DNA of 64,000 nt, from the NCBI RefSeq assembly GCF_900591205.1, contig NZ_UUPU01000074.1:20505-84504 (forward strand), in the 5' to 3' direction. Origin of the DNA: Pseudomonas viridiflava (GTDB taxonomy: Bacteria > Pseudomonadota > Gammaproteobacteria > Pseudomonadales > Pseudomonadaceae). Below, one piece after another: positions 42,372 to 51,386 of this stretch (its first letter is position 1; each line of letters opens with the position of its first letter). A program made the translations under genes and the position numbers. The notes beneath the pieces are model-generated. The model was not told the origin of the DNA, made no database searches, and saw nothing but the letters and a program-made list of their open reading frames with translations.

Positions 42372-43535
42372 ATGACTCTGATTCAACGTATCGACGCGCT
42401 GCTGCCGCAGACCCAATGCGGCAAGTGTGGGCACCCAGGCTGCAAGCCTTACGCCGAGGGCATCGCCCAGGGCGAGGCAATCAACAAGTGCCCGCCGGGT
42501 GGGCAGGAGACCATCGCGGGCCTTGCGCAGTTGCTGCGTGTGCCGGTGCTGCCACTGGACATCAGCCGCGGAGAAGCTCCAGCTCAGGTTGCCTATATCC
42601 GCGAGGCCGAGTGCATCGGTTGCACCAAATGCATCCAGGCTTGCCCGGTGGATGCAATTGTCGGCGCCGCCAAATTGATGCATACCGTGATCATAGATGA
42701 GTGCACGGGTTGCGACCTGTGTGTCGCGCCCTGCCCTGTCGACTGCATTGAGATGCGCCCAGCGGTCTGCGTGCTGCCGATTGTGGGCGACCTGGCTGCC
42801 AACGATTACCAGCGCCATGAACGTGCCCTCAAGCGCGACCGAGCGCGTCGGCGCTACGAACAACGCAACGCGCGCCTGCTGCGAGAGGAAACCCAAAAGC
42901 TCGCCGAACGCCTGGCACGCGCCAAGCGTTCGGCGCCGGCTGCGCCTATACAGGCCGATACCGCGCAAGCGGCCAGGGATGCAGCAGTCAAGAAAGCCAA
43001 AATCACGGTCGCAATGAGTCGCGCCCAACTGCATAAATCCTTGAAGGCGTTTGGGCATCCGCCAACCTTTGAGCAGCAGTCACAGTTGATCCTCCTGCAA
43101 CAGCAGTTCGAAGCGGCTGAGCAGGCCCTTGCAGCCCTGGAAACCACTGGCCCTACGGCCCCGCCGTCGCAAAAAGACCCCACTCTCAAACGTGCAAAAA
43201 TCCAGTTGGCCATGCGCCGCGCCGAACTGAAAAAAGCTCAGGACCTGAACGCTGACGCACAGCAACTGGCAACCTTGAGCGCAGCACTGTGTAGCGCAGA
43301 GCAAGCCTTGCATGACGCTGAGGCCGACAGTGAGCAGCCAAGGCCGGACTTGCAGCGTGTGGAAAAACGCCCCATCGACGCCCAACTACGTCAACTGAAA
43401 ACCGCCCTGGCGTATGCTCGGGCCGATGTCAGCAAGTTGCAACGCCAACCCGGTGTCGGCGCGGATGAACTGAAAGCCGCACAGCACAAGCTCGAAGAAG
43501 CGCAACGCCAAGTCGACACCCACATCGGCGCTTGA
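42372..43535 (+). CDS. Orphan RnfB-like iron-sulfur protein with coiled-coil repeats
   Basis: 387 residues. The N-terminal Fe-S domain has CGKCGHPGC with Cys40; two 4Fe-4S ferredoxin motifs follow (CIGCTKCIQACP at 81-92 and CTGCDLCVAPCP at 111-122). The RnfB N-terminal membrane helix is absent. Residues 140-387 form a charged coiled coil with three related 66-68-residue repeats (KKAKITVAMSRAQLHK at 207, KRAKIQLAMRRAELKK at 273, RQLKTALAYARADVSK at 341). No rnfA, C, D, G or E gene is near. It precedes nth, as the rnf operon does in P. aeruginosa, so it may be a remnant with another electron-transfer role. Confidence 0.85.
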   Translation: MTLIQRIDALLPQTQCGKCGHPGCKPYAEGIAQGEAINKCPPGGQETIAGLAQLLRVPVLPLDISRGEAPAQVAYIREAECIGCTKCIQACPVDAIVGAAKLMHTVIIDECTGCDLCVAPCPVDCIEMRPAVCVLPIVGDLAANDYQRHERALKRDRARRRYEQRNARLLREETQKLAERLARAKRSAPAAPIQADTAQAARDAAVKKAKITVAMSRAQLHKSLKAFGHPPTFEQQSQLILLQQQFEAAEQALAALETTGPTAPPSQKDPTLKRAKIQLAMRRAELKKAQDLNADAQQLATLSAALCSAEQALHDAEADSEQPRPDLQRVEKRPIDAQLRQLKTALAYARADVSKLQRQPGVGADELKAAQHKLEEAQRQVDTHIGA

Positions 43536-43650
43536 TCCGCGACTGCCGGATGCAGTCGTGATGGTTTATCCTGCTGGGGTGCTCGCAGGGCGCTGAGCCA
43601 GGCCCCTGCTTCACAACAACGTTGACCGCCTGCAAGGAAACGCCTGCCCC

Positions 43651-44289
43651 ATGAATGCCGCAAAACGCCTGGAAATTTTCCGCAGGCTTCACGAAGACAA
43701 TCCGGAACCCAAGACCGAACTGGCCTACTCCACGCCGTTCGAGTTGCTGATTGCGGTGATTCTCTCGGCCCAATCCACGGATGTTGGCGTCAACAAGGCT
43801 ACGGCGAAGCTGTACCCAGTGGCGAACACACCCGAGGCGATCCATGCCTTGGGCGTGGAAGGCTTGTCCGAGTACATCAAGACCATCGGCCTTTACAACA
43901 GCAAGGCCAAAAACGTTATCGAGACCTGCCGCCTGTTGGTCGAGTTGCATGACAGCCAAGTGCCGCAAACCCGCGAAGCCCTGGAGGCTCTGCCGGGCGT
44001 TGGCCGTAAAACCGCCAACGTGGTGCTCAACACTGCGTTCCGGCAACTGACCATGGCGGTGGACACGCATATTTTTCGTGTGAGCAACCGAACCGGCATT
44101 GCACGCGGCAAGAACGTGGTAGAGGTGGAAAAGCAGCTGATGAAGTTTGTCCCCAAAGCCTATCTGCTCGACTCCCACCACTGGCTGATCCTTCACGGAC
44201 GCTACGTGTGCCAGGCCCGCAAGCCCCGCTGCGGCAGCTGCCGGATCGAGGACCTGTGCGAATACAAGGAAAAAACCTCCGACGATTGA
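43651..44289 (+). CDS. nth: Endonuclease III Nth
   Basis: 212 residues. A base-excision glycosylase/AP lyase for oxidised pyrimidines. The helix-hairpin-helix LPGVGRKTANVVL with catalytic Lys, VDTHIFRVSNR with catalytic Asp, and the cluster motif C-x6-C-x2-C-x5-C (CQARKPRCGSCRIEDLC) are all present. It lies downstream of the RnfB-like gene. Confidence 0.97.
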   Translation: MNAAKRLEIFRRLHEDNPEPKTELAYSTPFELLIAVILSAQSTDVGVNKATAKLYPVANTPEAIHALGVEGLSEYIKTIGLYNSKAKNVIETCRLLVELHDSQVPQTREALEALPGVGRKTANVVLNTAFRQLTMAVDTHIFRVSNRTGIARGKNVVEVEKQLMKFVPKAYLLDSHHWLILHGRYVCQARKPRCGSCRIEDLCEYKEKTSDD

Positions 44290-44396
44290 GGGATCATTGG
44301 TTTTTTTGATCAGCCGATTGAAAAAATCTTTTTTACCCTCGCATGGATTATCGTTATAAGGAGCGCCAACGGCAGTCTTAGCCCGGAGTTAACCTT

Positions 44397-44579
44397 ATGA
44401 GCACTGGCAAAGAACAACTGGAAGTGGAAGACGACCTCGTTGAGTCGGATGACGATGGGGCCGAAGCACCTGTGGCAGAGGTAGCCAAGACCAATTTGAG
44501 CAAACGCCGCACTATCGACAATCTTCTGGAAGAGCGACGCCTGCAAAAACAGCTGGCCGACTACGACTTCGACTTCTGA
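44397..44579 (+). CDS. Small acidic conserved protein, PA3496-like
   Basis: 60 residues. The acidic, disordered N terminus (VEDDLVESDDDG) is followed by a conserved basic helix SKRRTIDNLLEERRLQKQL and ends DYDFDF. A short protein of this type follows nth in P. aeruginosa (PA3496 family). Function not established. GGAGTTAACC precedes the ATG. Confidence 0.75.
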   Translation: MSTGKEQLEVEDDLVESDDDGAEAPVAEVAKTNLSKRRTIDNLLEERRLQKQLADYDFDF

Positions 44580-44596
44580 GAGCGCCTTTTACGGCC

Positions 44597-44623
44597 GGAA
44601 GCCTCCCTTACGGAGGCTTTTTT
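44597..44623 (+). terminator. Terminator of the PA3496-like gene
   Basis: GGAAGCCTCC and GGAGGCTTTTTT pair around CTTAC with a T tract, 20 bases after the stop. Confidence 0.9.
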
Positions 44624-44651
44624 CTGCCGGTGTATCGGGAGCCGCCCTCCT

Positions 44652-45284
44652 CTAGACCAGACCGTTGCGTTGGGCCAACTCGATCAGGTCCACCAACGAA
44701 CGCGCATTGAGCTTGAGCAGCAAACGTGTCTTGTAGGTACTGACGGTCTTGTTGCTGAGGAACATGCCATCAGCGATCTCCTTGTTGGTTTTGCCTCGCG
44801 CCAACTGTTGCAACACCATCATCTCGCGACCTGACAGGCGCTCGACCATGTCGGCCTCGCTGGCGTTGCCCATGGTGGAGCGTACGGAGTTGAGCGCCTG
44901 GTTCGGAAAGTAGCTATAGCCGGAAAGCACCGCTTTTATGGCACTCAGCAACTCGGTCAGGTCCTGCTGCTTGCACACATAGCCGGCAGCGCCCGCCTGC
45001 ATGCAGCGCATGGAGAAATGGCCCGGTGCCTGCGACGTAAGCACCAGCACCTTGAACGGCGCCGGCTGCTTGACGGACGACAGTCGACAAATAACTTCCA
45101 GGCCATCGAGCTTGGGAATTCCAATATCCAGTATGACAATGTCCGGCATATGCTCCCGCGCAAGTTGCAACGCATCGACACCGTTATCGGTCTCGGCAAC
45201 GACCTCATAACCATGACGTTCCATTAGCATACGCACAGCAAGACGAATGACGGGATGATCATCCACGATCAGCACTTTATTCAT
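44652..45284 (-). CDS. NarL-family response regulator, BvgA/EvgA-like
   Basis: 210 residues. The receiver (VLIVDDHPVIRLAVRMLME, phospho-Asp in VILDIGIPKLDG, VLVLTSQ, Lys near YVCKQQD) is joined to a LuxR HTH (LSGREMMVLQQLARGKTNKEIA to NKTVSTYKTRLLLKL). The overall pattern is that of the BvgA/EvgA group. No sensor kinase is near, so it is an orphan in this window. The start at 45284 (MNKVLIVD) matches the family. Confidence 0.88.
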   Translation of the reverse strand: MNKVLIVDDHPVIRLAVRMLMERHGYEVVAETDNGVDALQLAREHMPDIVILDIGIPKLDGLEVICRLSSVKQPAPFKVLVLTSQAPGHFSMRCMQAGAAGYVCKQQDLTELLSAIKAVLSGYSYFPNQALNSVRSTMGNASEADMVERLSGREMMVLQQLARGKTNKEIADGMFLSNKTVSTYKTRLLLKLNARSLVDLIELAQRNGLV

Positions 45285-45840
45285 GAGAAAGTCCAATTTC
45301 GCTGTTCGAATTATTCAGAGCAAACACAATAGCCTAGTCGTTTCCTAGTTGGCATAGCTTTCACCCCCGAGTAAGAGCAAGCAGAGACCCAACCCACAAC
45401 CAGCTCGGAATTAACCTACAAAAAAACGCAAACTCAGATGTATCGAGTTTTATGGAGGACTTCAGATCTTTCCTGGGTCGCACATATTTTGAATGAAATA
45501 TCCACGAACATAGAGAGAGGCGGTAAACGAGGCGCACATCAGTTTGAGGAAATGCCCCTTGCTTGCACCTTTCACGAGCACGGGCCGGCAAAAAAGTCCT
45601 GGCCATTTCAGTTCCATTCGACATATCCATTCACACTCCAAATTTCCTACAGAACTTTCAACTTTTATATGCACTCAGCACTTCTGTGTGTGAATTTTCT
45701 GTAAGACATAGTTCCTATTGAGGTGTAAATAATTCATTCATCTGCGCAAACCAAACAAATATCCTGCATCAAGTCTCTTGATGAGCTTGACGCTGACAAA
45801 CTTTAAACATTAATAAACATCAAGGCCGCCTGCTTATATA
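45285..45840. other. Long A+T-rich intergenic region
   Basis: About 550 bases upstream of the response regulator gene, clearly A+T-richer than the surroundings. No start codon with a good ribosome site opens a convincing gene on either strand. The regulator promoter should lie in its left part; the rest could hold an RNA or foreign DNA remnant, but no known element was recognised. Confidence 0.45.
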
Positions 45841-45844
45841 CAGG

Positions 45845-45881
45845 CAAAAAAAAGGCCCCTTGAACAAGGGGCCTTTTTTTT
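45845..45881. terminator. Bidirectional terminator after argG
   Basis: AAAGGCCCCTTG and CAAGGGGCCTTT form a perfect stem around AA, flanked by A8 and T8, 17 bases beyond the argG stop. Confidence 0.92.
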
Positions 45882-45897
45882 AAAACGCTTGGATCAC

Positions 45898-47115
45898 TCA
45901 GAACAACTTACGGCCCTTGTTGGCCGCAATGCGCATGCGCAGTGCGTTCAACTTGATAAAGCCAGCTGCGTCCGCCTGGTTGTAGGCACCGCCATCTTCT
46001 TCGAAGGTGGCGATGTTGGCGTCGAACAGCGACTCATCGGACTTGCGACCGGTAACGATCACGTTGCCTTTGTACAGCTTCAGGCGCACAACGCCGTTCA
46101 CGTGGGCCTGGGAGGCGTCGATCATCTGTTGCAGCATCAGACGCTCAGGGCTCCACCAGTAGCCGGTGTAGATCAGGCTGGCGTACTTGGGCATCAGCTC
46201 GTCTTTGAGGTGAGCCACTTCGCGGTCCAGGGTGATGGACTCGATGGCGCGGTGAGCGCGCAGCATGATGGTGCCGCCCGGGGTTTCGTAGCAGCCACGG
46301 GACTTCATGCCCACGTAGCGGTTCTCGACGATGTCGAGACGGCCGATACCGTGTTCGCCGCCGATACGGTTCAGGGTCGCCAGCACGGTGGCCGGGGTCA
46401 TTTCGACGCCGTCCAGCGCGACGATGTCGCCGTTGCGGTAGGTCAGTTCCAGGTACTGTGGTTTGTCTGGCGCGTTCTCCGGGGAGACGGTCCATTTCCA
46501 CATGTCTTCTTCGTGCTCGGTCCAGGTGTCTTCCAGCACGCCGCCTTCATAGGAGATGTGCAGCAGGTTGGCATCCATCGAGTACGGGGACTTCTTCTTG
46601 CCGTGACGCTCGATCGGGATCGCGTGCTTTTCAGCGTAATCCATCAGCTTTTCACGGGACAGCAGGTCCCATTCACGCCACGGGGCAATCACTTTTACGC
46701 CTGGCTTGAGTGCGTAGGCACCCAGCTCGAAACGCACCTGGTCGTTACCTTTGCCGGTAGCACCATGGGAAATGGCGTCGGCGCCGGTTTCGTTGGCGAT
46801 TTCGATCAGGCGCTTGGCGATCAGCGGACGTGCGATGGAAGTACCCAGCAGGTACTCACCTTCGTAGACGGTGTTGGCGCGAAACATCGGGAAAACGAAA
46901 TCGCGGACGAATTCTTCGCGCAGGTCGTCAATGTAGATCTCTTTCACGCCCATGGCTTGCGCCTTGGCACGTGCAGGTTCGACCTCTTCGCCCTGACCCA
47001 GGTCAGCGGTGAAGGTCACCACTTCACAGTTATAAGTATCCTGCAGCCACTTGAGGATCACCGAAGTGTCCAGGCCGCCGGAATACGCGAGAACGACCTT
47101 GTTTACGTCGGCCAT
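45898..47115 (-). CDS. argG: Argininosuccinate synthase ArgG
   Basis: 405 residues. It condenses citrulline and aspartate with ATP in arginine synthesis. The N-terminal PP-motif VLAYSGGLDTSVILKWL, the block GKGNDQVRFELG and SPYSMDANLLHISYEGG are diagnostic. It shares its pathway with argF at 55388. Confidence 0.98.
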   Translation of the reverse strand: MADVNKVVLAYSGGLDTSVILKWLQDTYNCEVVTFTADLGQGEEVEPARAKAQAMGVKEIYIDDLREEFVRDFVFPMFRANTVYEGEYLLGTSIARPLIAKRLIEIANETGADAISHGATGKGNDQVRFELGAYALKPGVKVIAPWREWDLLSREKLMDYAEKHAIPIERHGKKKSPYSMDANLLHISYEGGVLEDTWTEHEEDMWKWTVSPENAPDKPQYLELTYRNGDIVALDGVEMTPATVLATLNRIGGEHGIGRLDIVENRYVGMKSRGCYETPGGTIMLRAHRAIESITLDREVAHLKDELMPKYASLIYTGYWWSPERLMLQQMIDASQAHVNGVVRLKLYKGNVIVTGRKSDESLFDANIATFEEDGGAYNQADAAGFIKLNALRMRIAANKGRKLF

Positions 47116-47256
47116 GCCATCACTCCACGGGGTTGTACGGAAAGCCGTCGATTCTACCGACCAAAACCGTGGATTTACAGGGGCGCGACAGCAAATGAAG
47201 ATAAAGCGACAGATTATGTCGAGCGGGCGACCGATGGTCGCACCTTATGAGTGCAC

Positions 47257-48165
47257 TTAAGACGTGTGCGCCGGGTTGCTCGGGCCCGTAGCCTGGGGCG
47301 CCGGTTTCTCGGGGGCTGCCACACGTTCGAGCTGGATATTCACGCGACGGTTGCGCGCCCGATTCGCCGCATTGGTGTTGGGCGCCAGCGGATAACTTTC
47401 GCCGTGAAAGCGCATTGTGATCTGCGATTCCTGGACGCCATTGGCCTTGAAGTAGTCCATGACCGCCAGTGCACGACGACGTGAGACGTCGCGGTTGGTC
47501 AACCGGTTGCCGCTGTTGTCCGAATGGCCATTCAATTCAACGTGGTTGACAGTAGGGTCGGCCTTCATGAAAGCCAGAATCACATCCAGCTTCTTCTTGG
47601 CGGCAGCATCCAGCTCGATGCCACCCCCGGGGAAGCCGACTTCGGTCTGTTTGACCTGGTCGTAATTCATCGGCAGCAGCTTGGTGGTGCACAGCTGATA
47701 GTCGTTGAACGCCTTGTTGAATTTGACCGGCAGCAGGCGAATTTCGGAATAGCCACCTTCGCGCCCGTAATGCCGCACAGTCGGGCTGCGCCCTTCCAGC
47801 AAACCCGTGAATAGCCGGCCGGCCTGGGCCTGAGAGCTATTAAAAAGCACATCGCCACTGCCGGCACGCACCGCGCCGAGGTTGATATCACCGCGCCCCG
47901 GTTGCCACGGCGCGGCAGCAGCCAACAAAGTAGCCGAACCGGCGCCCAGCGCGCCGTTGTAGGCTTTAAGACGAAAAGTCGCCTGCTCGCCGGCCCGGCG
48001 CACGAACTCACCCGAGCCGAAATCGGTGATCGGCTGGGTCAGGCGGCACTCGAACTGGTCGCCTTCCACCTTCCACTCAATATTCTCCAGACGTGTCTGG
48101 AACGTGAGGGCCATCGCAGGCAGGCTGGCGAACACACTGAGCAGGGCTAGATAATGCTGGCGCAC
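47257..48165 (-). CDS. motY: Flagellar T-ring protein MotY (OmpA-like)
   Basis: 302 residues. A signal peptide (YLALLSVFASLPAMA) leads to a MotY N-terminal domain and a C-terminal OmpA-like peptidoglycan-binding domain (VELNGHSDNSGNRLTNRDVSRRRALAVMDYF and NRARNRRVNIQLE). It anchors the MotCD/MotAB stators to the outer T-ring. The GTG start at 48165 is favoured because GGAG lies 6 bases upstream. Position between argG and pyrC matches P. aeruginosa motY. Confidence 0.9.
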   Translation of the reverse strand: MRQHYLALLSVFASLPAMALTFQTRLENIEWKVEGDQFECRLTQPITDFGSGEFVRRAGEQATFRLKAYNGALGAGSATLLAAAAPWQPGRGDINLGAVRAGSGDVLFNSSQAQAGRLFTGLLEGRSPTVRHYGREGGYSEIRLLPVKFNKAFNDYQLCTTKLLPMNYDQVKQTEVGFPGGGIELDAAAKKKLDVILAFMKADPTVNHVELNGHSDNSGNRLTNRDVSRRRALAVMDYFKANGVQESQITMRFHGESYPLAPNTNAANRARNRRVNIQLERVAAPEKPAPQATGPSNPAHTS

Positions 48166-48321
48166 GGGAGGCTCCACTGGTTTCTACAACACTTCAAAGC
48201 GTCATACATCGATAAGGCATACAAAAGGCTATCGGATGCATCCTGCAAAACTTGATAGCGAGTGCCTGCAAGAGTCTTTTCCGGTAGCATTCCCACCAGA
48301 TTGACCCGCCTGGAATCCCCA

Positions 48322-49368
48322 ATGTCCGACCGCCTGACCCTGCTGCGTCCCGACGACTGGCATATTCATCTTCGCGATGGTGCTGCGTTACCCCAAACCG
48401 TGGCCGATGTAGCGCGCACGTTTGGCCGCGCCATTATCATGCCTAACCTGGTGCCTCCGGTGCGTAATGCCGCAGAAGCCGACGCCTATCGCCAGCGGAT
48501 CCTCGCTGCACGACCGGCCGGCAGCCGCTTCGAACCGTTGATGGTGCTCTACCTCACCGACCGCACCCAGCCTGAAGAAATTCGCGCGGCCAAGGCGACT
48601 GGTTTCGTGCACGCCGCCAAGCTGTACCCGGCGGGCGCGACCACCAACTCCGACTCCGGCGTGACCAGTATCGACAAGATCCTGCCCGCGATCGAAGCCA
48701 TGGCGGAAGTCGGCATGCCGCTGCTGATCCACGGTGAAGTCACCCGTGGCGATGTGGACGTGTTCGATCGCGAGAAGGTCTTCATCGACGAGCACATGCG
48801 CCGCGTGGTCGAGTTGTTCCCGACCCTGAAGGTGGTGTTCGAACACATCACCACCGCCGATGCGGTGCAGTTCGTCAGCGAGGCTTCGGCCAACGTGGGC
48901 GCGACCATCACCGCGCATCACCTGCTGTACAACCGCAACCACATGCTGGTGGGAGGGATTCGGCCGCACTTCTATTGCCTGCCGATCCTCAAGCGCAACA
49001 CCCATCAGGTGGCCTTGCTGGATGCCGCCACCAGCGGCAGCCCGAAGTTTTTCCTGGGCACCGACTCCGCGCCGCACGCCCAACACGCCAAAGAAGCCGC
49101 GTGCGGCTGTGCCGGGTGCTACACCGCCTATGCAGCCATCGAGCTGTATGCCGAAGCCTTCGAACAGCGCAACGCCCTCGACAAGCTCGAAGCGTTCGCC
49201 AGCCTCAACGGCCCGCGTTTTTACGGCCTGGCGGCGAATACCGACCGCATTACCCTGGTCCGTGAAGACTGGACCGCCCCTGCCAGCCTGCCGTTTGGCG
49301 AGCTGACCGTTATCCCGCTGCGCGCCGGTGAAACACTGCGCTGGCGCCTGCTGGAGGAAAGCAAGTGA
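48322..49368 (+). CDS. pyrC: Dihydroorotase PyrC
   Basis: 348 residues, the type II dihydroorotase of pyrimidine synthesis. Metal-binding residues are in DDWHIHLRDG, the carbamylated Lys in HAAKLYPAGATTNS, HGEVTRGDVD, FEHITT and GTDSAPHAQHAK. It overlaps rnt by 4 bases and is divergent from motY. Confidence 0.97.
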   Translation: MSDRLTLLRPDDWHIHLRDGAALPQTVADVARTFGRAIIMPNLVPPVRNAAEADAYRQRILAARPAGSRFEPLMVLYLTDRTQPEEIRAAKATGFVHAAKLYPAGATTNSDSGVTSIDKILPAIEAMAEVGMPLLIHGEVTRGDVDVFDREKVFIDEHMRRVVELFPTLKVVFEHITTADAVQFVSEASANVGATITAHHLLYNRNHMLVGGIRPHFYCLPILKRNTHQVALLDAATSGSPKFFLGTDSAPHAQHAKEAACGCAGCYTAYAAIELYAEAFEQRNALDKLEAFASLNGPRFYGLAANTDRITLVREDWTAPASLPFGELTVIPLRAGETLRWRLLEESK

Positions 49369-50036
49369 GTGAAGACCATTACGACGACGAACACGAGCAC
49401 AGTGGCGGCGGCTCCCGTCACCCGATGGCCGAGCGGTTTCGCGGCTATCTGCCGGTTGTCATCGACGTAGAGACCGGTGGCTTCAACTGCGCCACCGATG
49501 CCCTGCTGGAAATCGCCGCGACTACTATTGGCATGGACGAACAGGGTTTTGTGTTCCCGGAACACACCCACTTCTTCCGCGTCGAACCCTTCGAAGGCGC
49601 GAATATCGAAGCGGCGGCTCTGGAATTCACCGGGATCAAGCTCGATCACCCCCTGCGCATGGCGGTAAGTGAAGAAGCGGCGCTGACCGATATCTTCCGC
49701 GGCGTGCGCAAGGCGTTGAAGGCCAATGGCTGCAAACGCGCGATCCTGGTGGGCCACAACAGCAGCTTCGACTTGGGCTTCCTGAATGCCGCGGTGGCGC
49801 GTCTGGACATGAAGCGCAACCCGTTTCACCCGTTCTCCAGCTTCGACACCGCGACCCTCGCCGGCCTGGCGTATGGCCAGACCGTGCTGGCAAAAGCCTG
49901 CCAGGCGGCCGGTATCGACTTTGACGGGCGCGAGGCTCACTCGGCGCGCTACGACACCGAAAAGACCGCGGAGCTGTTCTGCGGCATCGTCAACCGCTGG
50001 AAGCAGATGGGCGGCTGGGAAGACTTCAACGACTAA
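49365..50036 (+). CDS. rnt: Ribonuclease T
   Basis: 223 residues, a DEDD 3'-5' exoribonuclease that trims tRNA and 5S/23S rRNA ends. Exo I is VVIDVETGGFN, Exo II VGHNSSFDLGFLN, Exo III HSARYDTEKTAELF. The GTG start at 49365 overlaps the pyrC stop. Its 3' end (coding WEDFND) is included in a downstream tandem duplication. Confidence 0.97.
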   Translation: MSEDHYDDEHEHSGGGSRHPMAERFRGYLPVVIDVETGGFNCATDALLEIAATTIGMDEQGFVFPEHTHFFRVEPFEGANIEAAALEFTGIKLDHPLRMAVSEEAALTDIFRGVRKALKANGCKRAILVGHNSSFDLGFLNAAVARLDMKRNPFHPFSSFDTATLAGLAYGQTVLAKACQAAGIDFDGREAHSARYDTEKTAELFCGIVNRWKQMGGWEDFND

Positions 50037-50210
50037 CACTATTTTGTGGCGAGCGGGCTTGCCCGCGTTGGGCTGCGGAGCAGCCCCAAAACCTGACAGC
50101 GCTGTTTGCCGGGTCAACCGTGGTGGTCTTATTGGGGCCGCTCCGCAGCCCAACGCGGGCAAGCCCGCTCGCCACAAGGCGCATGCTCGCCATTGTCATT
50201 TCCTGTGCAT

Positions 50211-50241
50211 AAAAAAACCGGCCTTTTCAGGCCGGTTTTTT
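50211..50241. terminator. Bidirectional terminator, copy 1
   Basis: AAAAAAACCGGCC and GGCCGGTTTTTT form a stem around TTTTCA; it lies in the first copy of the duplication. Confidence 0.85.
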
Positions 50242-50493
50242 GTACCGCGAAACTGGCTTACAGCTTGCCGACGTTCTCGGTCAGAGCAAATGGGCGGCCG
50301 GGAAAATTTCAACGACTAACACTATTTTGTGGCGAGCGGGCTTGCCCGCGTTGGGTTGCGTAGCAGCCCCAAAACCTGACAGCGCAGTTTGCCGGGTCAA
50401 CCGTGGTGGTCTTATTGGGGCCGCTCCGCAACCCAACGCGGGCAAGCCCGCTCGCCACAAGGAGCATGCTAGCCACGGTCATTTCCTGTGCAT

Positions 50494-50524
50494 AAAAAAA
50501 CCGGCCTTTTCAGGCCGGTTTTTT
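50494..50524. terminator. Bidirectional terminator, copy 2
   Basis: The same stem as at 50211, offset 283 bases; it is the functional terminator adjacent to the peroxiredoxin stop. Confidence 0.88.
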
Positions 50525-50540
50525 GTACCGCGAAACTGGC

Positions 50541-51143
50541 TTACAGCTTGCCGGCGTTCTCGGTCAGGTAAGCCGCAACGCCTTCTGGCGAAGCGTTCAT
50601 GCCTTTGTCGCCTTTTTTCCAGTTGGCAGGGCAGACTTCGCCGTGCTCTTCGTGGAATTGCAGTGCGTCAACCAGACGGATCAGCTCTTCCATGTTACGG
50701 CCCAGCGGCAGGTCGTTGATGATCTGCGAGCGCACAACGCCCTTGTCGTCGATCAGGAACGCGCCACGGAACGCCACGCCGCCTTCGGACTCAACGTCGT
50801 AGGCTTTGGCGATGTCGTGCTTCATGTCGGCAGCCATGGTGTACTTGACTTTGCCGATGCCGCCATCATTGATGGCAGTGTTGCGCCAGGCGTTGTGGGT
50901 GAAATGGGAGTCGATGGACACGGCTACCACTTCAACGTTACGTGCCTTGAAGTCATCCATGCGGTGGTCCAGAGCGATCAGCTCCGAAGGGCAGACGAAG
51001 GTGAAGTCCAGCGGGTAGAAGAATACCAGGCCGTATTTGCCTTTGATGGCTTCAGACAGTTTGAAGCTGTCAACGATTTCGCCATTGCCGAGGACGGCAG
51101 GTACGTCGAAATCCGGGGCTTGTTTGCCGACGAGTACGCTCAT
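50541..51143 (-). CDS. Typical 2-Cys peroxiredoxin (AhpC/Prx1 type)
   Basis: 200 residues. It reduces peroxides: the peroxidatic Cys is in FYPLDFTFVCPSELIAL and the resolving Cys in HGEVCPANWKKG. No AhpF-like reductase is adjacent, so thioredoxin or glutaredoxin may be its reductant. AGGAG lies 7 bases before the ATG at 51143. It is divergent from bfd, in the same order as P. aeruginosa PA3529-bfd-bfrB. Confidence 0.94.
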   Translation of the reverse strand: MSVLVGKQAPDFDVPAVLGNGEIVDSFKLSEAIKGKYGLVFFYPLDFTFVCPSELIALDHRMDDFKARNVEVVAVSIDSHFTHNAWRNTAINDGGIGKVKYTMAADMKHDIAKAYDVESEGGVAFRGAFLIDDKGVVRSQIINDLPLGRNMEELIRLVDALQFHEEHGEVCPANWKKGDKGMNASPEGVAAYLTENAGKL

Positions 51144-51313
51144 TGGATATCTCCTGATATAGGGGTGACGATTGAAGTAAAAGGACCGGCCCAAGTCTGG
51201 CGCAGATAAGCGACAGCCCTGTGACGCAGTCACGCTTCGTGAAGACCGACCATCATACACTGAAAAAACCGTTCGTCAGTGGGCGGCCAAGCCAGGGCAA
51301 TACCTTATGAAAC

Positions 51314-51338
51314 TACTTTGACAATCATTCTCGTTAAC
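51314..51338 (+). promoter_or_regulatory. Fur-like box upstream of bfd
   Basis: GACAATCATTCTCGTTAAC lies 49-67 bases before the bfd ATG; GACAATCATTCTC matches GATAATCATTATC of the Fur consensus at 11 of 13 positions. Bfd is known to be induced by low iron in Pseudomonas. Confidence 0.65.
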
Positions 51339-51386
51339 ATTAAGATCCATCGCACTTAAGCCTTAAACCCGCGACGGTTCTCCCTT

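Larger units (their letters stand above)
50002..50567. repeat. 283-bp tandem duplication between rnt and the peroxiredoxin gene
   Basis: Copy 1 (50002-50284) and copy 2 (50285-50567) align end to end with an offset of 283 bases and only scattered differences. Each holds the last codons of rnt, a REP palindrome (GGCGAGCGGGCTTGCCCGC arms), a bidirectional terminator, and the last codons of the peroxiredoxin gene on the minus strand. So copy 1 ends with a stranded peroxiredoxin tail and copy 2 begins with a degenerate rnt tail. Confidence 0.95.

Noticed and set aside
45438..45704. 88-codon plus-strand frame (and opposite minus frames) in the A+T-rich gap
   Set aside because: No ribosome site or recognisable fold; overlapping frames on both strands are equally long, as expected by chance.
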